A program made the position numbers and the translations under genes. A stretch of 64,000 nucleotides of DNA from Streptomyces novaecaesareae (GTDB lineage Bacteria > Actinomycetota > Actinomycetes > Streptomycetales > Streptomycetaceae), in the NCBI RefSeq assembly GCF_000716875.1, contig NZ_JNWQ01000044.1:5287-69286 (forward strand), given 5' to 3'. The notes under the pieces are model-generated. The model did no database searches and had not been told where the DNA came from. It worked only from the letters and a program-made list of their open reading frames with translations. How positions within the stretch are numbered: the first letter of the stretch is position 1; every line of letters starts with the position of its first letter. Positions 30,510 to 39,929 of this stretch are shown here, piece after piece.

Positions 30510-30935
30510 TCAGTGCCTGGACCGGCCCATCAGCTGGCCGATGTTGTCGAGCAGCGGGATCTGCAGCCACGGGTTCGGCTGCGCGACCAGGGTCAGCAGC
30601 ACGATCGACGCGCCCAGGAAGGTCAGCACGATCACGTCGGTGAAGCGGCTGCGCACCGCCAGCATCCCGACCTCGGGAATCACCAGGCGCAGCACCGCGC
30701 CCAGCAGCACGCCGCCGCCGAGGATCAGCAGCCCGTACTTGAAGCCGTCCTTGAAGTCGGCGAGCCAGGTGACCGCGAGGCCGGCGCCGACCACCAGCAG
30801 GACCAGCGTTATCGGCCACTGCCGCACCGGCAGGGCGTGGTCGCGTCCGAGGGCCGAGGCCGAACCCTCGGGCGGCAGGGTGCCGGTGGTCTTGACCGGC
30901 CTGCGCCGGGACCGCGCCGGTCGCGGTTCAGTCAT
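30510..30935 (-). CDS. DUF3017 membrane protein
   Basis: A 141-residue protein with a basic N-terminus (RPARSRRRPVKTT) and three membrane helices: WPITLVLLVVGAGLAVTWLA, YGLLILGGGVLLGAVLRLVI and FTDVIVLTFLGASIVLLTLV. This matches the actinobacterial DUF3017 family, which typically sits behind folD; here it begins 19 bp after the folD stop. The role is unknown. Confidence 0.85.
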   Translation of the reverse strand: MTEPRPARSRRRPVKTTGTLPPEGSASALGRDHALPVRQWPITLVLLVVGAGLAVTWLADFKDGFKYGLLILGGGVLLGAVLRLVIPEVGMLAVRSRFTDVIVLTFLGASIVLLTLVAQPNPWLQIPLLDNIGQLMGRSRH

Positions 30936-30954
30936 GCTCGCCGTCCCTGGGGTG

Positions 30955-31809
30955 TCAGATGCCGGCGCGGCGCTCGGCCGCCTCGACGATGTTGTTGAGC
31001 AGCATCGCGCGGGTCATCGGGCCCACGCCGCCGGGGTTGGGGGAGATCCAGCCGGCCACCTCGGCCACGCCCGGGTGGACGTCGCCGACGATCTTGCCCT
31101 CGCTGCGGCTGACGCCCACGTCCAGCACCGCCGCGCCCGGCTTGACGTCCTCCGGCTTGACCAGGTGCGGCACGCCGGCGGCGGCCACGATGATGTCGGC
31201 CTTGCGCAGGTGGGCGCTGAGGTCCCGGGTGCCGGTGTGGCACAGGGTCACCGTGGCGTTCTCGCTGCGGCGGGTCAGCAGCAGGCCGATCGAGCGGCCG
31301 ACGGTGATGCCGCGGCCGACCACGACCACCTCGGCGCCGTTGATCTCGACGTCGTGGCGGCGCAGCAGCTCGACGATGCCCAGCGGGGTGCAGGGCAGCG
31401 GGCCGTCGATGCCCAGGGCGAGCCGGCCCAGGGAGGTCGGGTGCAGGCCGTCCGCGTCCTTGTCCGGGTCCATCAGCTCCAGGACCGGGTTCTGGTCCAG
31501 GCCCTTGGGCAGCGGCAGCTGGACGATGTAGCCGGTGCAGGCCGGGTCGGCGTTGAGCTCGCGGACGACGTTCTCGACGTCCTCCTGGGTGGCGGTGGCG
31601 GGCAGCTCGCGCTGGATCGAGGCGATGCCGACCTCGGCGCAGTCCTTGTGCTTCCCGTTCACGTACCAGCGGCTGCCCGGGTCGTCGCCGACCAGGACGG
31701 TGCCGAGGCCGGGCGTGACGCCCTTCGCCTTGAGGACCGCCACGCGGGCGGCGAGTTCGGACTTGATCGCGGCGGCGGTGGCCTTGCCATCGAGAATCTG
31801 GGCAGTCAT
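30955..31809 (-). CDS. folD: Bifunctional methylenetetrahydrofolate dehydrogenase/cyclohydrolase
   Basis: NADP-dependent one-carbon enzyme making 10-formyl-THF, the donor used by PurN and PurH encoded nearby; 284 residues. The catalytic Lys lies in [17 protein letters not shown] (a Tyr-x3-Lys arrangement), [12 protein letters not shown] and [14 protein letters not shown] are family signatures, and [17 protein letters not shown] binds the dinucleotide; a [13 protein letters not shown] block closes the protein. It carries GRGITVGR where many homologues have GRSxIVGK. First gene of the folD-DUF3017 operon. Confidence 0.95.
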   Translation of the reverse strand: MTAQILDGKATAAAIKSELAARVAVLKAKGVTPGLGTVLVGDDPGSRWYVNGKHKDCAEVGIASIQRELPATATQEDVENVVRELNADPACTGYIVQLPLPKGLDQNPVLELMDPDKDADGLHPTSLGRLALGIDGPLPCTPLGIVELLRRHDVEINGAEVVVVGRGITVGRSIGLLLTRRSENATVTLCHTGTRDLSAHLRKADIIVAAAGVPHLVKPEDVKPGAAVLDVGVSRSEGKIVGDVHPGVAEVAGWISPNPGGVGPMTRAMLLNNIVEAAERRAGI

Positions 31810-32285
31810 GACCCCATTCTCCCGGATCGCGGCCGGTCGCCGTACCACGGTCGGCGCGGAGACCGGACGGGTACGGAAGGTCGGGGCGACGTTGCGGTTG
31901 CGCCACAGTCTCGACCCGGCGCGGGAACCGGCTGGACAGGGCGCCGCCGTCCGGATCACGATAAGCGGGCATTCCCGCCGCGATCCGGCCCGGTGACGGG
32001 CCGACGGATCCCGCGGCGGGACGTACCCGGGGGAAAGAGCCAGTGATCCGACCACAGCAGACCGAGCAGCCCGCGCGCCGTCGCGGTGCCTTCACCGCGC
32101 CGCGTCCGTCCCGGCCCGGGCTCGCCTGTCCACCGCGCTGCTGAACCGGCCGCACCGCCCGTCACCGCCGCCGGGCTGTCACTGTGCCCGGATACCGTCC
32201 CGTTCCGTCGCCGACCCGACTCGCGACCGCAACCGGGGCCTCCGCCGTCCCGTCCCCGCGTCCCCGTAACTGCCCGGAGGCATCC
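31810..32285. other. Divergent intergenic region between folD and a membrane protein gene
   Basis: About 476 bp. It should hold the folD promoter and that of the gene at 32286. I see small stem-loops, for example GCGGG/CCCGC at 31965-31978 and GGCCCG/CGGGCC at 31987-32002, and a 33-codon GTG reading frame from 32043 without a ribosome-binding site. No gene is supported. Confidence 0.5.
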
Positions 32286-32894
32286 ATGAGTTACCCGCCC
32301 GACCCGAACAACCCGTACGGCCAGCCGCCGGCCGCCCCCGGCTACGGCTACCCGCAGCAGGCCCCGCCGGTCGCCTACGGCTACCCGCAGCAGGCCCCGG
32401 GCTACGGCTACCCGCCGGTGGCCCAGCCGCCGTCCATGCCGGGCCTGGTGATGACCACCCGGGTGCTGCTGTTCGTCGTGGGCGGTGTGCAGGTCCTGCT
32501 CGCGGGCTTCCTGATCATCGTCGCCGCGGGTGCCAAGAAGGTCGCCAACGAGCACAGCACGGGCAGCGACACCGCGATCTTCGGCAACGCCGCGGCCGGC
32601 GTGCTGCTGGTCCTCGGGGTCGTGTACCTGCTCGCCGCGGTGCTCTCCATCACGCTCGGCGCGAAGTTCGGCAAGGGCGGCCCGGCGACCCGGATCACCA
32701 CCATCGTGTACGCCTCGATCGCCCTGCTGCTCGGCCTGCTCGTGCTGGCCGGCGCGGTCACCGGGAGCGCCCAGGCCAACGGCGCCGGGTTCGGTGTGAT
32801 CGTCGGCGTGCTGTGGATCGCGATCTGCATCATCTGGATCGTCGCCATGAGCACCCGGGACGGCGTGGCCTGGTTCAACCGGCCGCGCTACTGA
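32286..32894 (+). CDS. Membrane protein with tyrosine/proline-rich N-terminus
   Basis: A 202-residue protein. The first 45 residues are a low-complexity repeat of the type GYGYPQQAPP (three imperfect copies), likely cytoplasmic. Four membrane helices follow: VLLFVVGGVQVLLAGFLIIV, NAAAGVLLVLGVVYLLAAVL, IVYASIALLLGLLVLAGAVT and GVIVGVLWIAICIIWIVAMS. The ATG has GGAGG upstream. Such proline-rich tetraspan proteins are numerous in streptomycetes; no function is known to me. Confidence 0.82.
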   Translation: MSYPPDPNNPYGQPPAAPGYGYPQQAPPVAYGYPQQAPGYGYPPVAQPPSMPGLVMTTRVLLFVVGGVQVLLAGFLIIVAAGAKKVANEHSTGSDTAIFGNAAAGVLLVLGVVYLLAAVLSITLGAKFGKGGPATRITTIVYASIALLLGLLVLAGAVTGSAQANGAGFGVIVGVLWIAICIIWIVAMSTRDGVAWFNRPRY

Positions 32895-32928
32895 CCGGTC
32901 CGCACCGGCAGGTCCGCACGGTACGACG

Positions 32929-32968
32929 GAGCGGCCCGGCTCCCTCCTCGGAGGGGACCGGGCCGCTC
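32929..32968. terminator. Terminator between convergent genes
   Basis: GAGCGGCCCGG (32929-32939) pairs with CCGGGCCGCTC (32958-32968), and the interior CCCTCCTCGGAGGG folds further. It lies between the membrane protein gene and purH. Confidence 0.85.
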
Positions 32969-33001
32969 TGTCATGTCGTCATGCAGTCGGCGGGCTCAGT
33001 G

Positions 33002-34579
33002 TCAGTGGAAGAAGTGCCGCGCGCCGGTGAAGTACATGGTCACGCCCGCCTCGGCGGCCGCCGCGACGACCTCCTCGTCGCGGATCGAACCGCCGGGCTG
33101 GACGATGGCCCGGACCCCGGCCGCGATCAGGATCGCCGGGCCGTCCGCGAACGGGAAGAACGCGTCCGAGGCCGCGTACGCGCCCTTGGCCCGCTCCCCG
33201 GCCCGCTCGACCGCGAGCTTGCAGGAGTCGACCCGGTTGACCTGGCCCATGCCGACGCCGACCGAGGCGCCGTCCTTGGCCAGCAGGATCGCGTTGGACT
33301 TGACGGCCCGGCAGGCCCGCCAGGCGAAGGCCAGCTCGGCCAGATCGGCCTCGGAGAGCGCCTCACCGGTGGCGAGCGTCCAGTTCGCCGGGTCGTCGCC
33401 CTCGGCGTGCACCCGGTCCGCGTCCTGCAGCAGCACGCCGCCGGAGATCGGGCGCACCTCCTGGCGGTTGGCCGGGGCCTCGGGGGCGAGCAGCACCCGC
33501 AGGTTCTTCTTGCGGGTCAGCACCTCCAGGGCGCCCTCCTCGTAGCCGGGGGCCACGACGACCTCGGTGAAGATCGGGGCGATCTGCTCGGCCAGCGCGA
33601 CGGTGACCGGGCGGTTGACGGCGATCACGCCGCCGTACGCGGAGACCGGGTCGCACTCGTGCGCCTTGCGGTGCGCCTCGGCGACGTCGGCGCCGGTCGC
33701 GATGCCGCACGGGTTGGCGTGCTTGATGATCGCGACGGCCGGCTCGGCGTGGTCGTACGCGGCGCGGCGGGCGGCGTCGGTGTCGACGTAGTTGTTGTAC
33801 GACATCTCCTTGCCGTGCAGCTGCTGCGCGCCGGCCAGGCCGCCGGTGCCGTCGCTGTACAGCGCGGCGCCCTGGTGCGGGTTCTCGCCGTAGCGCAGCA
33901 CGTTCTGCCGCTCCCAGGTTGCGCCCAGGAACTCGGGGAAGCTCGCGTCGCTCGGCGCGTAGCCGGCCTCGAACCAGGAGGCCACGGCCACGTCGTAGGC
34001 GGCGGTGTGGGCGAACGCGGCACCGGCCAGGCGCTTGCGGGTGGCCAGGTCGAAGCCGCCCTCACGGACGGCCGTCAGCACGTCGCCGTAGCGGGCCGGG
34101 TCGACCACGACGGCCACCGAGGGGTGGTTCTTGGCGGCGGCGCGGACCATGCTCGGGCCGCCGATGTCGATCTGCTCGACGCACTCGTCCGGGGTGGCGC
34201 CGGAGGCGACGGTGGCCTTGAACGGGTAGAGGTTCACCACGACCAGGTCGAAGGGCTCGACGCCCAGCTCGGCCAGCTGCGCGCGGTGCGACTCCAGGCG
34301 CAGGTCGGCCAGCACGCCGGCGTGCACGCGGGGGTGCAGGGTCTTCACCCGCCCGTCCAGGCACTCCGGGAAGCCGGTCAGCTCGGAGACCTCGGTGACC
34401 GGGACGCCGGCGGCGGCGATCCGGCCGGCGGTGGAGCCGGTGGAGACGATGGCGACACCGGCGGCGTGCAGGCCCTGGGCCAGCTCCTCCAGACCGGTCT
34501 TGTCGTACACGCTGATCAGCGCACGACGGATCGGACGGATGTTCTCCGAAACGGGGGGCGTGGTGGAGCTGGCACTCAT
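33002..34579 (-). CDS. purH: AICAR transformylase / IMP cyclohydrolase
   Basis: Bifunctional enzyme for the last two steps to IMP, 525 residues. The N-terminal MGS-like cyclohydrolase domain has [33 protein letters not shown] and [11 protein letters not shown]; the transformylase domain has [13 protein letters not shown], the Lys-His pair in [14 protein letters not shown], and FFPFADG near the C-terminus. The ATG at 34579 overlaps the purN stop (ATGA), coupling the two formyl-THF-using enzymes. An ATG four codons upstream is possible but less likely. Confidence 0.96.
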   Translation of the reverse strand: MSASSTTPPVSENIRPIRRALISVYDKTGLEELAQGLHAAGVAIVSTGSTAGRIAAAGVPVTEVSELTGFPECLDGRVKTLHPRVHAGVLADLRLESHRAQLAELGVEPFDLVVVNLYPFKATVASGATPDECVEQIDIGGPSMVRAAAKNHPSVAVVVDPARYGDVLTAVREGGFDLATRKRLAGAAFAHTAAYDVAVASWFEAGYAPSDASFPEFLGATWERQNVLRYGENPHQGAALYSDGTGGLAGAQQLHGKEMSYNNYVDTDAARRAAYDHAEPAVAIIKHANPCGIATGADVAEAHRKAHECDPVSAYGGVIAVNRPVTVALAEQIAPIFTEVVVAPGYEEGALEVLTRKKNLRVLLAPEAPANRQEVRPISGGVLLQDADRVHAEGDDPANWTLATGEALSEADLAELAFAWRACRAVKSNAILLAKDGASVGVGMGQVNRVDSCKLAVERAGERAKGAYAASDAFFPFADGPAILIAAGVRAIVQPGGSIRDEEVVAAAAEAGVTMYFTGARHFFH

Positions 34580-35235
34580 GCCGGGATCCATACCTTTCGG
34601 TCCTCGATGCGGTGACCTTCGCGGGCCAGTCGGCCCACGACGTCGACGAGCAGCTTGCGCTCGACAGTCTTGATGCGCTCGTGCAGCGCTTCGCCGCCAT
34701 CGGCGTGGTCGGCGTCGACGACCTCGACGACGCCCTGCGCGATGATCGGCCCGGTGTCCACGCCGGCGTCGACCAGGTGGACGGTGCAGCCGGTGACCTT
34801 CACGCCGTACGCGAGCGCGTCGGTGACGCCGTGGGCACCGGGGAAGGACGGCAGCAGTGCGGGGTGGGTGTTGACGATCCGCCCGGCGAAGGCGGCGATG
34901 AACTCGGGGCCGAGGATCTTCATGAAACCGGCCGTGACCACCAGGTCCGGCTCGTACTCGGCGACCGAGGCGGTCAGCGCGCGGTCCCAGGCGGCGCGGT
35001 CCCGGTGGTCCTTCACCCGGTGCACGAAGGTCGGCAGGCCCGCCGTCACGGCGCGCTCCAGGCCGGCGATCCCGTCCCGGTCGGCGCCCACGGCGAGGAT
35101 CTCGGCGCCGTACGCCGGGTCCGCGACGGCCTCGATCAGCGCCTGCAGGTTGGTGCCGGAGCCGGAGACCAGCACCACCAGGCGGGCCGGTCCGGGCGTA
35201 CGGGGCGGGAAGTGCTGGGCGGGGGCGGCGGCCAC
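34576..35235 (-). CDS. purN: Phosphoribosylglycinamide formyltransferase
   Basis: GAR transformylase, third step of purine synthesis, using 10-formyl-THF; about 219 residues. [18 protein letters not shown] begins the fold, the catalytic Asn-His-Asp set is in [18 protein letters not shown] and [13 protein letters not shown], and an [14 protein letters not shown] helix ends it. I use the GTG at 35235, which has GGAG upstream; the GTG at 35295 has none and would add a poorly conserved 20-residue extension. Operon with purH. Confidence 0.94.
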   Translation of the reverse strand: MAAAPAQHFPPRTPGPARLVVLVSGSGTNLQALIEAVADPAYGAEILAVGADRDGIAGLERAVTAGLPTFVHRVKDHRDRAAWDRALTASVAEYEPDLVVTAGFMKILGPEFIAAFAGRIVNTHPALLPSFPGAHGVTDALAYGVKVTGCTVHLVDAGVDTGPIIAQGVVEVVDADHADGGEALHERIKTVERKLLVDVVGRLAREGHRIEDRKVWIPA

Positions 35236-35612
35236 TGCGCGAGTCTCCGTAGGTCGGGCGCCGTCCGCTGGTACGTCCACCGGCGGTGGGGCCACTACGA
35301 ACGGCAGGTCGAGCGAGGGGGAACACCAGGAGAACCCGCCGCGACGCGGGCCCCGGGAACCGATGTGAGCTGCTGACCGTCACCACGATAACGGCTGGTC
35401 GGACGGCCTCCGAACCCTCCCGGTGGCGCTACGCGCGTAGTTGAGACGGGGATCTCTTCGGGCCCGCCGCACCGCAGTTGCACCCGCGGCCCACGGGCCC
35501 CACCGGGCTCTGGGCGCGGGCCGCCGATGGGCCGAGGAACGACTGCGGGATCATTGGGGAGCGCGGGAGACCGCGACGACCGAGTCCCGACCGACAAGGA
35601 TTGGCTGAACCC
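35236..35612. other. Divergent purN / membrane protein intergenic region
   Basis: About 377 bp between purN and the gene at 35613; it must hold both promoters. The clearest structure is a 12-bp palindrome at 35429-35440. No further gene is supported; longer readings of purN into this region lack ribosome-binding sites. Confidence 0.5.
35429..35440. promoter_or_regulatory. 12-bp perfect palindrome in the purN upstream region
   Basis: CTACGC followed by its reverse complement GCGTAG, about 195 bp upstream of purN and 175 bp upstream of the plus-strand gene. The related string ACGCGCGTAG also occurs upstream of the BMP nucleoside importer (4547-4556). The operator role is speculative. Confidence 0.3.
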
Positions 35613-36269
35613 ATGAGCAGCGGCGACGACACCGGCGAGCGCAACCCCTTCGCGCCGCCGCCGGCGGATGCCCCGGACCAGCCGTGGCAGCCGCGCAGCC
35701 CCTGGACCGGCGAGGGCCAGGACGGCACCGGCGGCCAGGGGGGCGAGCGCCCGCAGCTCCCGCCGCCGTGGGGCTCCGGCCAGGGGGACGGCCGTCCCGG
35801 CCAGCGGCCGCCGGCCCCGCAGCCGCCCCGGCTCGACCCCGCGAACCCGGCCCACCGCCGCGCCCGCAACGCCGCGCTGGCCGGGCCGTTCGCGCTGGTC
35901 TGCCTGTTCGCGGGCTTCCACTGGATCGCCCTGCTCGTCGGGGCGCTCGGCATCGTCTGGGGCATCGGCGCCCTGCGCAGCCCCCGGCCCACCTCCGCCC
36001 CCGCCGTGACCATCGGTTCGGCCGGCCCGGTCGGCCCGGCCCGGCCGGCTCCCGGGGCCGCGGCGCCGAACCCGCTCACCCCGGCCGCGCTCGCCGGGAT
36101 CCTGACCGGCGCGATGACCGTCGTGGTCGCCACCTCGGTGATCGGCCTCGGGTACCACTACCGCGACTACGTCACCTGCGTGCAGGACTCGCTGACCGCC
36201 GTCGGCGCCGAGAACTGCGACCGGTACGCACCGCAGTGGTACGTGGACTTCACCGGGAACACCGAGTAG
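35613..36269 (+). CDS. Proline-rich DUF4190-like membrane protein
   Basis: A 218-residue protein with a long Pro/Gly-rich hydrophilic N-terminus (about 85 residues), a conserved helix pair (ALAGPFALVCLFAGFHWIAL and VGALGIVWGIGALRS), a Pro/Ala linker and a further helix (LAGILTGAMTVVVATSVIGL), ending in a Cys-containing extracytoplasmic tail (VTCVQDSLTAVGAENCDRY) where two cysteines could pair. This resembles DUF4190-type proteins. Function unknown. Confidence 0.75.
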   Translation: MSSGDDTGERNPFAPPPADAPDQPWQPRSPWTGEGQDGTGGQGGERPQLPPPWGSGQGDGRPGQRPPAPQPPRLDPANPAHRRARNAALAGPFALVCLFAGFHWIALLVGALGIVWGIGALRSPRPTSAPAVTIGSAGPVGPARPAPGAAAPNPLTPAALAGILTGAMTVVVATSVIGLGYHYRDYVTCVQDSLTAVGAENCDRYAPQWYVDFTGNTE

Positions 36270-36309
36270 CCGCCGCACGCTCCCCCGGCGGCCCTCCGCC
36301 CGCCCTCCG

Positions 36310-37770
36310 TCAGTCGCTCGGATCCCCGGCGTCCGGGCCCCGGCCCGCGCGGAACGGCCCGGACAGCCGCAACACGAGGGTGTACGTACCGGCGCGCAGC
36401 GCCAGTGCGCTCCGGCGCGCCTGCCACCCGAGCCGGGCGTACGCGCCCCGGCCGTCCGCTGGTCCGAGCGTCGGCTGCCCGGCCGGGGCGAGCCCGCGGT
36501 GCCGTACCAGCAGGGCGCCCGGCACCGCCACCAGCGCGAGCCAGCCCGCCGCCGCCAGGCCCGTCCACCACGGCACCGGCCCCAGCCAGGCCATCCGCCC
36601 GCCCGCCAGCGCCCCACCCGACAACCAGCCCAGCAGGACCGCCCCCGCCCCGAGCGACAGCGCCGCCGCCAGGGCGGCCGTCGCCGTCGCGGCGGGCGAC
36701 CAGGGCTCGGGCCCGAGCCCGTCCCCGCCCCCGACGGCCGGGCTCCGCAGACCCGCCGCCGCGCGGCCCAGCAGCGCCGCCGGCACCACGCCCGCCAGCA
36801 GCGGCAGCGCCAGCGCCGCCAGCCGCCACCCGCCCGGGCCGTCGGCCGGCAGCAGGGCGAACAGCGGGAACTCCGGCACCGGGCCCAGCACGGCACCGCC
36901 CGGCGACACCACCGTCCCGGTCCCCACCACGAACCCGGGGCCCAGGGCGTACGCCGCGCCCCACAGCACCGCGTTCGGCAGCAGCACCAGCGCGAGCAGC
37001 AGCAGCCCCAGCAGCGCGGCCGGCCCGCGCCCGAGCAGTGCCATCCCGCGCCCGCCGCCGGTCACCGCGTCCGACAGCGCCGACACCACCACCAGCAGCC
37101 CGCCCGCCGCGACCAGCCCGGCCCCGGCCGCCAGCGCCGCGGCCCGCACCACCGGCGCACCGCCGGCCGGCCGGTACGGCGGCGGGAGGCGGTCCAGCGG
37201 GGAGGCGGCCGGCTCGTCGACCCCCGGGGACTCCGCCGAGCGGACCCCGGCGGCCGTCGCCAGGGCCGCCACCAGCGCCACCACCAGCACATCCAGCAGC
37301 ACCCTGCTGCGGAACAGCCCACCCGCACAGTGCAGCGCCACCACGACGGCCACCGCGCAGTAGCCCGCCCACAGCGCCACCGGGCCGCCCCAGCGCGAAC
37401 GCAGCCCGCGCCGTGCCGCCACCCCGGCGCCCGCCCGGTGGAGCCGGACCACGGCCAGGGCACCGAACAGCAGCGGAGTGACGGTCAGCGGGGCGTCCGC
37501 GTCCCCGCGCAGCACCGGCGCGCCGTGCCCGAGCAGCCAGAGCACCCCCGCCAACCGGGTGGCGGCGGCCGCACCGTCGTCCGCGTACGGCGTCACCACC
37601 CAGAGCCCGAGCACTGGCACCCCGACCACCGCAAGCCCGACCAGCGCCGCCCGTACACCCGCCAACAGGTCGGCCAGCGCGGGGCGTCCGCCCAATTCGC
37701 CCGGCGCCTCCAGGATCGGACGGCCCATCAGCTGCGTCATGCGCCTCATGGTGCCAAGGCGACTCGCCAT
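36310..37770 (-). CDS. DUF6350-type polytopic membrane protein
   Basis: A 486-residue, highly hydrophobic protein with about ten to twelve membrane helices and hardly any polar loops, for example RAALVGLAVVGVPVLGLWVV near the N-terminus and the middle segment GPAALLGLLLLALVLLPNAV. This matches the actinobacterial DUF6350 family, which I recall as lying next to purN/purH. Start codons at 37770, 37749 and 37740 are all possible (MASRLG, MRRMTQ, MTQLMGR); none has a clear ribosome-binding site at ideal spacing. The function is not known; transport-like topology only. Confidence 0.8.
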   Translation of the reverse strand: MASRLGTMRRMTQLMGRPILEAPGELGGRPALADLLAGVRAALVGLAVVGVPVLGLWVVTPYADDGAAAATRLAGVLWLLGHGAPVLRGDADAPLTVTPLLFGALAVVRLHRAGAGVAARRGLRSRWGGPVALWAGYCAVAVVVALHCAGGLFRSRVLLDVLVVALVAALATAAGVRSAESPGVDEPAASPLDRLPPPYRPAGGAPVVRAAALAAGAGLVAAGGLLVVVSALSDAVTGGGRGMALLGRGPAALLGLLLLALVLLPNAVLWGAAYALGPGFVVGTGTVVSPGGAVLGPVPEFPLFALLPADGPGGWRLAALALPLLAGVVPAALLGRAAAGLRSPAVGGGDGLGPEPWSPAATATAALAAALSLGAGAVLLGWLSGGALAGGRMAWLGPVPWWTGLAAAGWLALVAVPGALLVRHRGLAPAGQPTLGPADGRGAYARLGWQARRSALALRAGTYTLVLRLSGPFRAGRGPDAGDPSD

Positions 37771-37872
37771 GCTCCGTGAAGCGGCAAACCGCCGCCGTGT
37801 CCCAGATTATTGGCTTATGCGCATTTTCAGACCCTGCCCCCAAGCCGCCGGCGCCCCGGCCCGGAGCGTCTG

Positions 37873-39870
37873 ATGGCCACGCCGCCCACCGCCGACTCCC
37901 CCACGGCCGGCTCCCCCACCCCCAAGTGCCACCGCACCCCCGCCCACGCCGACCACGCCGACCGCGCCGACCGCGCCGACCGCGACGCGGCCCACCTGCT
38001 GCGGAAACTGACCCCCCGTGAGGCCCAGGCTCTCGCCCACCTCGCCGCCGGGCACGACCTCCCGCACACCGCCGCCGCCCTCGGCATCACCCCCGCCACC
38101 GCCCGCAGCTACCTCAGCCGCGCCATGCGCAAGCTCGGCACACCCACCGAGGCCGACGCCGTCACCCTCGCCGCGGGCACCCTGCCGCACCCGCCGGCCG
38201 CCACGGTGGTGAACTTCGTCGGCCTCACCCCGGCCTCCCTCGGACCCGCCGCAGCCGACGGCCGACGGGCGACCGCCCCCGACAGCGGGTCCGTACGAGC
38301 GGACGGGGCGCAGGCCGACAGCGGGCGCGGGCAGGCGGCGCCCAGCCCTGCGGACTCGGCCGAGCACGACGGCGGGCCGCAGGCCGCCCCGACCGCGCGC
38401 AGGAGGCGGCGCCGCTCGGCTGCTGCCAGGGACGACGCACCGGCCCGGGCGGCGGACGACGACACGGCGGGCGGGGCTCAGGCCTCCCCCGCCACGAACG
38501 GGAAACGGCGCTCCCCCGGCCCCGGGCGCGCGCTTCCCCCCGACGGAGGACGCCCGCAGGCGGGCCATGCGGGCGGGGTGGAGCGTGGCGACGTGGCTGC
38601 GGAGGAACGGGCCGCCACCATGGCGGAGGGGTCGCAGCACTCCTCCGGCGGTGGGCGGGCGCAGGTGACGCCCGCGGGCACGGAGGCGCGTGGCGACACG
38701 GCGCCTGCGGCCCCGGATTCCACGACGGAGAGCGGGAGTCGGCAGCCCGCGGGCACGGAAGGGTACGGCACCATGGCGCAGCTGGCTCCGGCCGCACGAG
38801 CCGCAGGCGAGCGTCACGAGTCGGCGCCCCCGGCCCCGGCCGGCCGCCCGGCGGGAAGTTTCGAGGAGCTGTACGAGTCGGCGCACACCCGTCTGGTGCA
38901 GCAGGTGTTCCTGCTGACCGCCTGCCGGCACCGGGCGGTGCACTGCGTGCGGCTGGCGTTCGGGGAGGCCCGGCGGGGCTGGCGGGCGGTGGCCGGGTCG
39001 GGGGATCCGGAGGGGTGGGTGCGGGTGCGGGCGTGCGAGTTGGCGCTGTCGCCGTGGCACCGGGCCGGGCCACGGCGGGCGCACGCGTGGGGTCTTCCGC
39101 ACCGGCGGATCAAGGTGCGGCCGGCGGACGAGGCGCAGGCGGTGCTGCCGGACCACGACCGGCTGACCGACCGGGACCGGGCACTGCTGAAGGCCCTGCG
39201 GCGGTTGTCCCGGCCGCAGCGGCGGGCCCTGGTGCTGCACGACGGTCTTGGCCTGCCGGCGGCCGCGATCGCGGTGGAGGTGGAGTCGACGCGGGCGGCG
39301 GCCGAGGGCCGGGTGTGGACGGCCCGGGCCGCGCTGGCGCGGTCGGTGCCGGAGCTGGTGGGGCCCGATCCGGCGGCGCCGGGGTTCGCGGACGGGCTGA
39401 GCCGGCTGCTGCACCGGGCGGCGGTGCGCGGCTGCCCGGAGCCGCACCGGGCGCCGGTGCCGGTGCTGCGGGCCCGGCACCGGTTGTGGACGGCGAGCCG
39501 GACGGGCGCGGCGGCACTGCTGACGGCGGCGGTGGGCGGGGCGACGCTGGCGACGCTGGCGGGGGTGCGGCCGGCGGTGGTGTTCGGGCCGCCGGCCCCG
39601 CCGCCGCCCTCGCTGTGCCTGCCCGCGGCCGAGACGGAGGAGCCGGCCGTACCGCTGGCGCCGGGCGGCGCGCCGAGCGGCATCACCAGCCTGTGGTGCA
39701 GCCCGGCACCGGGGCTGGAGGCGGTGCTGGTGGAGCCGCACGCGCAGGCGGTCGCCCGGTGGGAGCTGCCGCCGGCGGCGCGGGGCGCGGGCGCCCCGCC
39801 GCCGCAGGGGCCGACGGTCTGCCGGATGTGGTCGCCGCTGCCCTGCACGACGGGGCCCAAGGGACACTGA
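37873..39870 (+). CDS. LuxR-type HTH / sigma-like / transmembrane fusion protein
   Basis: A 665-residue protein with an unusual layout. Residues about 40-100 form a GerE/LuxR-like helix-turn-helix (LTPREAQALAHLAAGHDLPH, then ATARSYLSRAMRKLG). Residues 130-325 are disordered, Ala/Gly/Pro-rich with an Arg cluster (ARRRRRRSAAA). From about 328 a sigma-70 region 2-like helix bundle (SFEELYESAHTRLVQQVFLL) is followed near 444 by a region 4-like block (LSRPQRRALVLHDGLGLPAA). A single helix near 545 (GAAALLTAAVGGATLATLAG) precedes an extracytoplasmic tail with three cysteines. The ATG is preceded by GGAG at 6 nt. It may be a membrane-bound transcription regulator; no partner anti-sigma gene is adjacent. 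Confidence 0.75.
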   Translation: MATPPTADSPTAGSPTPKCHRTPAHADHADRADRADRDAAHLLRKLTPREAQALAHLAAGHDLPHTAAALGITPATARSYLSRAMRKLGTPTEADAVTLAAGTLPHPPAATVVNFVGLTPASLGPAAADGRRATAPDSGSVRADGAQADSGRGQAAPSPADSAEHDGGPQAAPTARRRRRRSAAARDDAPARAADDDTAGGAQASPATNGKRRSPGPGRALPPDGGRPQAGHAGGVERGDVAAEERAATMAEGSQHSSGGGRAQVTPAGTEARGDTAPAAPDSTTESGSRQPAGTEGYGTMAQLAPAARAAGERHESAPPAPAGRPAGSFEELYESAHTRLVQQVFLLTACRHRAVHCVRLAFGEARRGWRAVAGSGDPEGWVRVRACELALSPWHRAGPRRAHAWGLPHRRIKVRPADEAQAVLPDHDRLTDRDRALLKALRRLSRPQRRALVLHDGLGLPAAAIAVEVESTRAAAEGRVWTARAALARSVPELVGPDPAAPGFADGLSRLLHRAAVRGCPEPHRAPVPVLRARHRLWTASRTGAAALLTAAVGGATLATLAGVRPAVVFGPPAPPPPSLCLPAAETEEPAVPLAPGGAPSGITSLWCSPAPGLEAVLVEPHAQAVARWELPPAARGAGAPPPQGPTVCRMWSPLPCTTGPKGH

Positions 39871-39878
39871 AAGAGCGA

Positions 39879-39910
39879 GAGCGCCCCCGCCCGGAGGGGC
39901 GGGGGCGCTC
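39879..39910. terminator. Terminator between convergent genes
   Basis: A perfect 14-bp stem GAGCGCCCCCGCCC / GGGCGGGGGCGCTC with a GGAG loop, between the fusion regulator and sucD. Confidence 0.88.
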
Positions 39911-39929
39911 GTCATGCGCGGGGCGGGGA

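Noticed and set aside
32043..32144. A 33-codon GTG frame between folD and the tetraspan gene as a leader peptide
   Set aside because: No ribosome-binding site and no regulatory codon run.
37807..39915. A 702-codon minus-strand frame opposite the LuxR/sigma-like fusion
   Set aside because: Arg/Pro-rich composition, no domains; the plus strand carries recognisable HTH and sigma-like blocks and a good ribosome-binding site.
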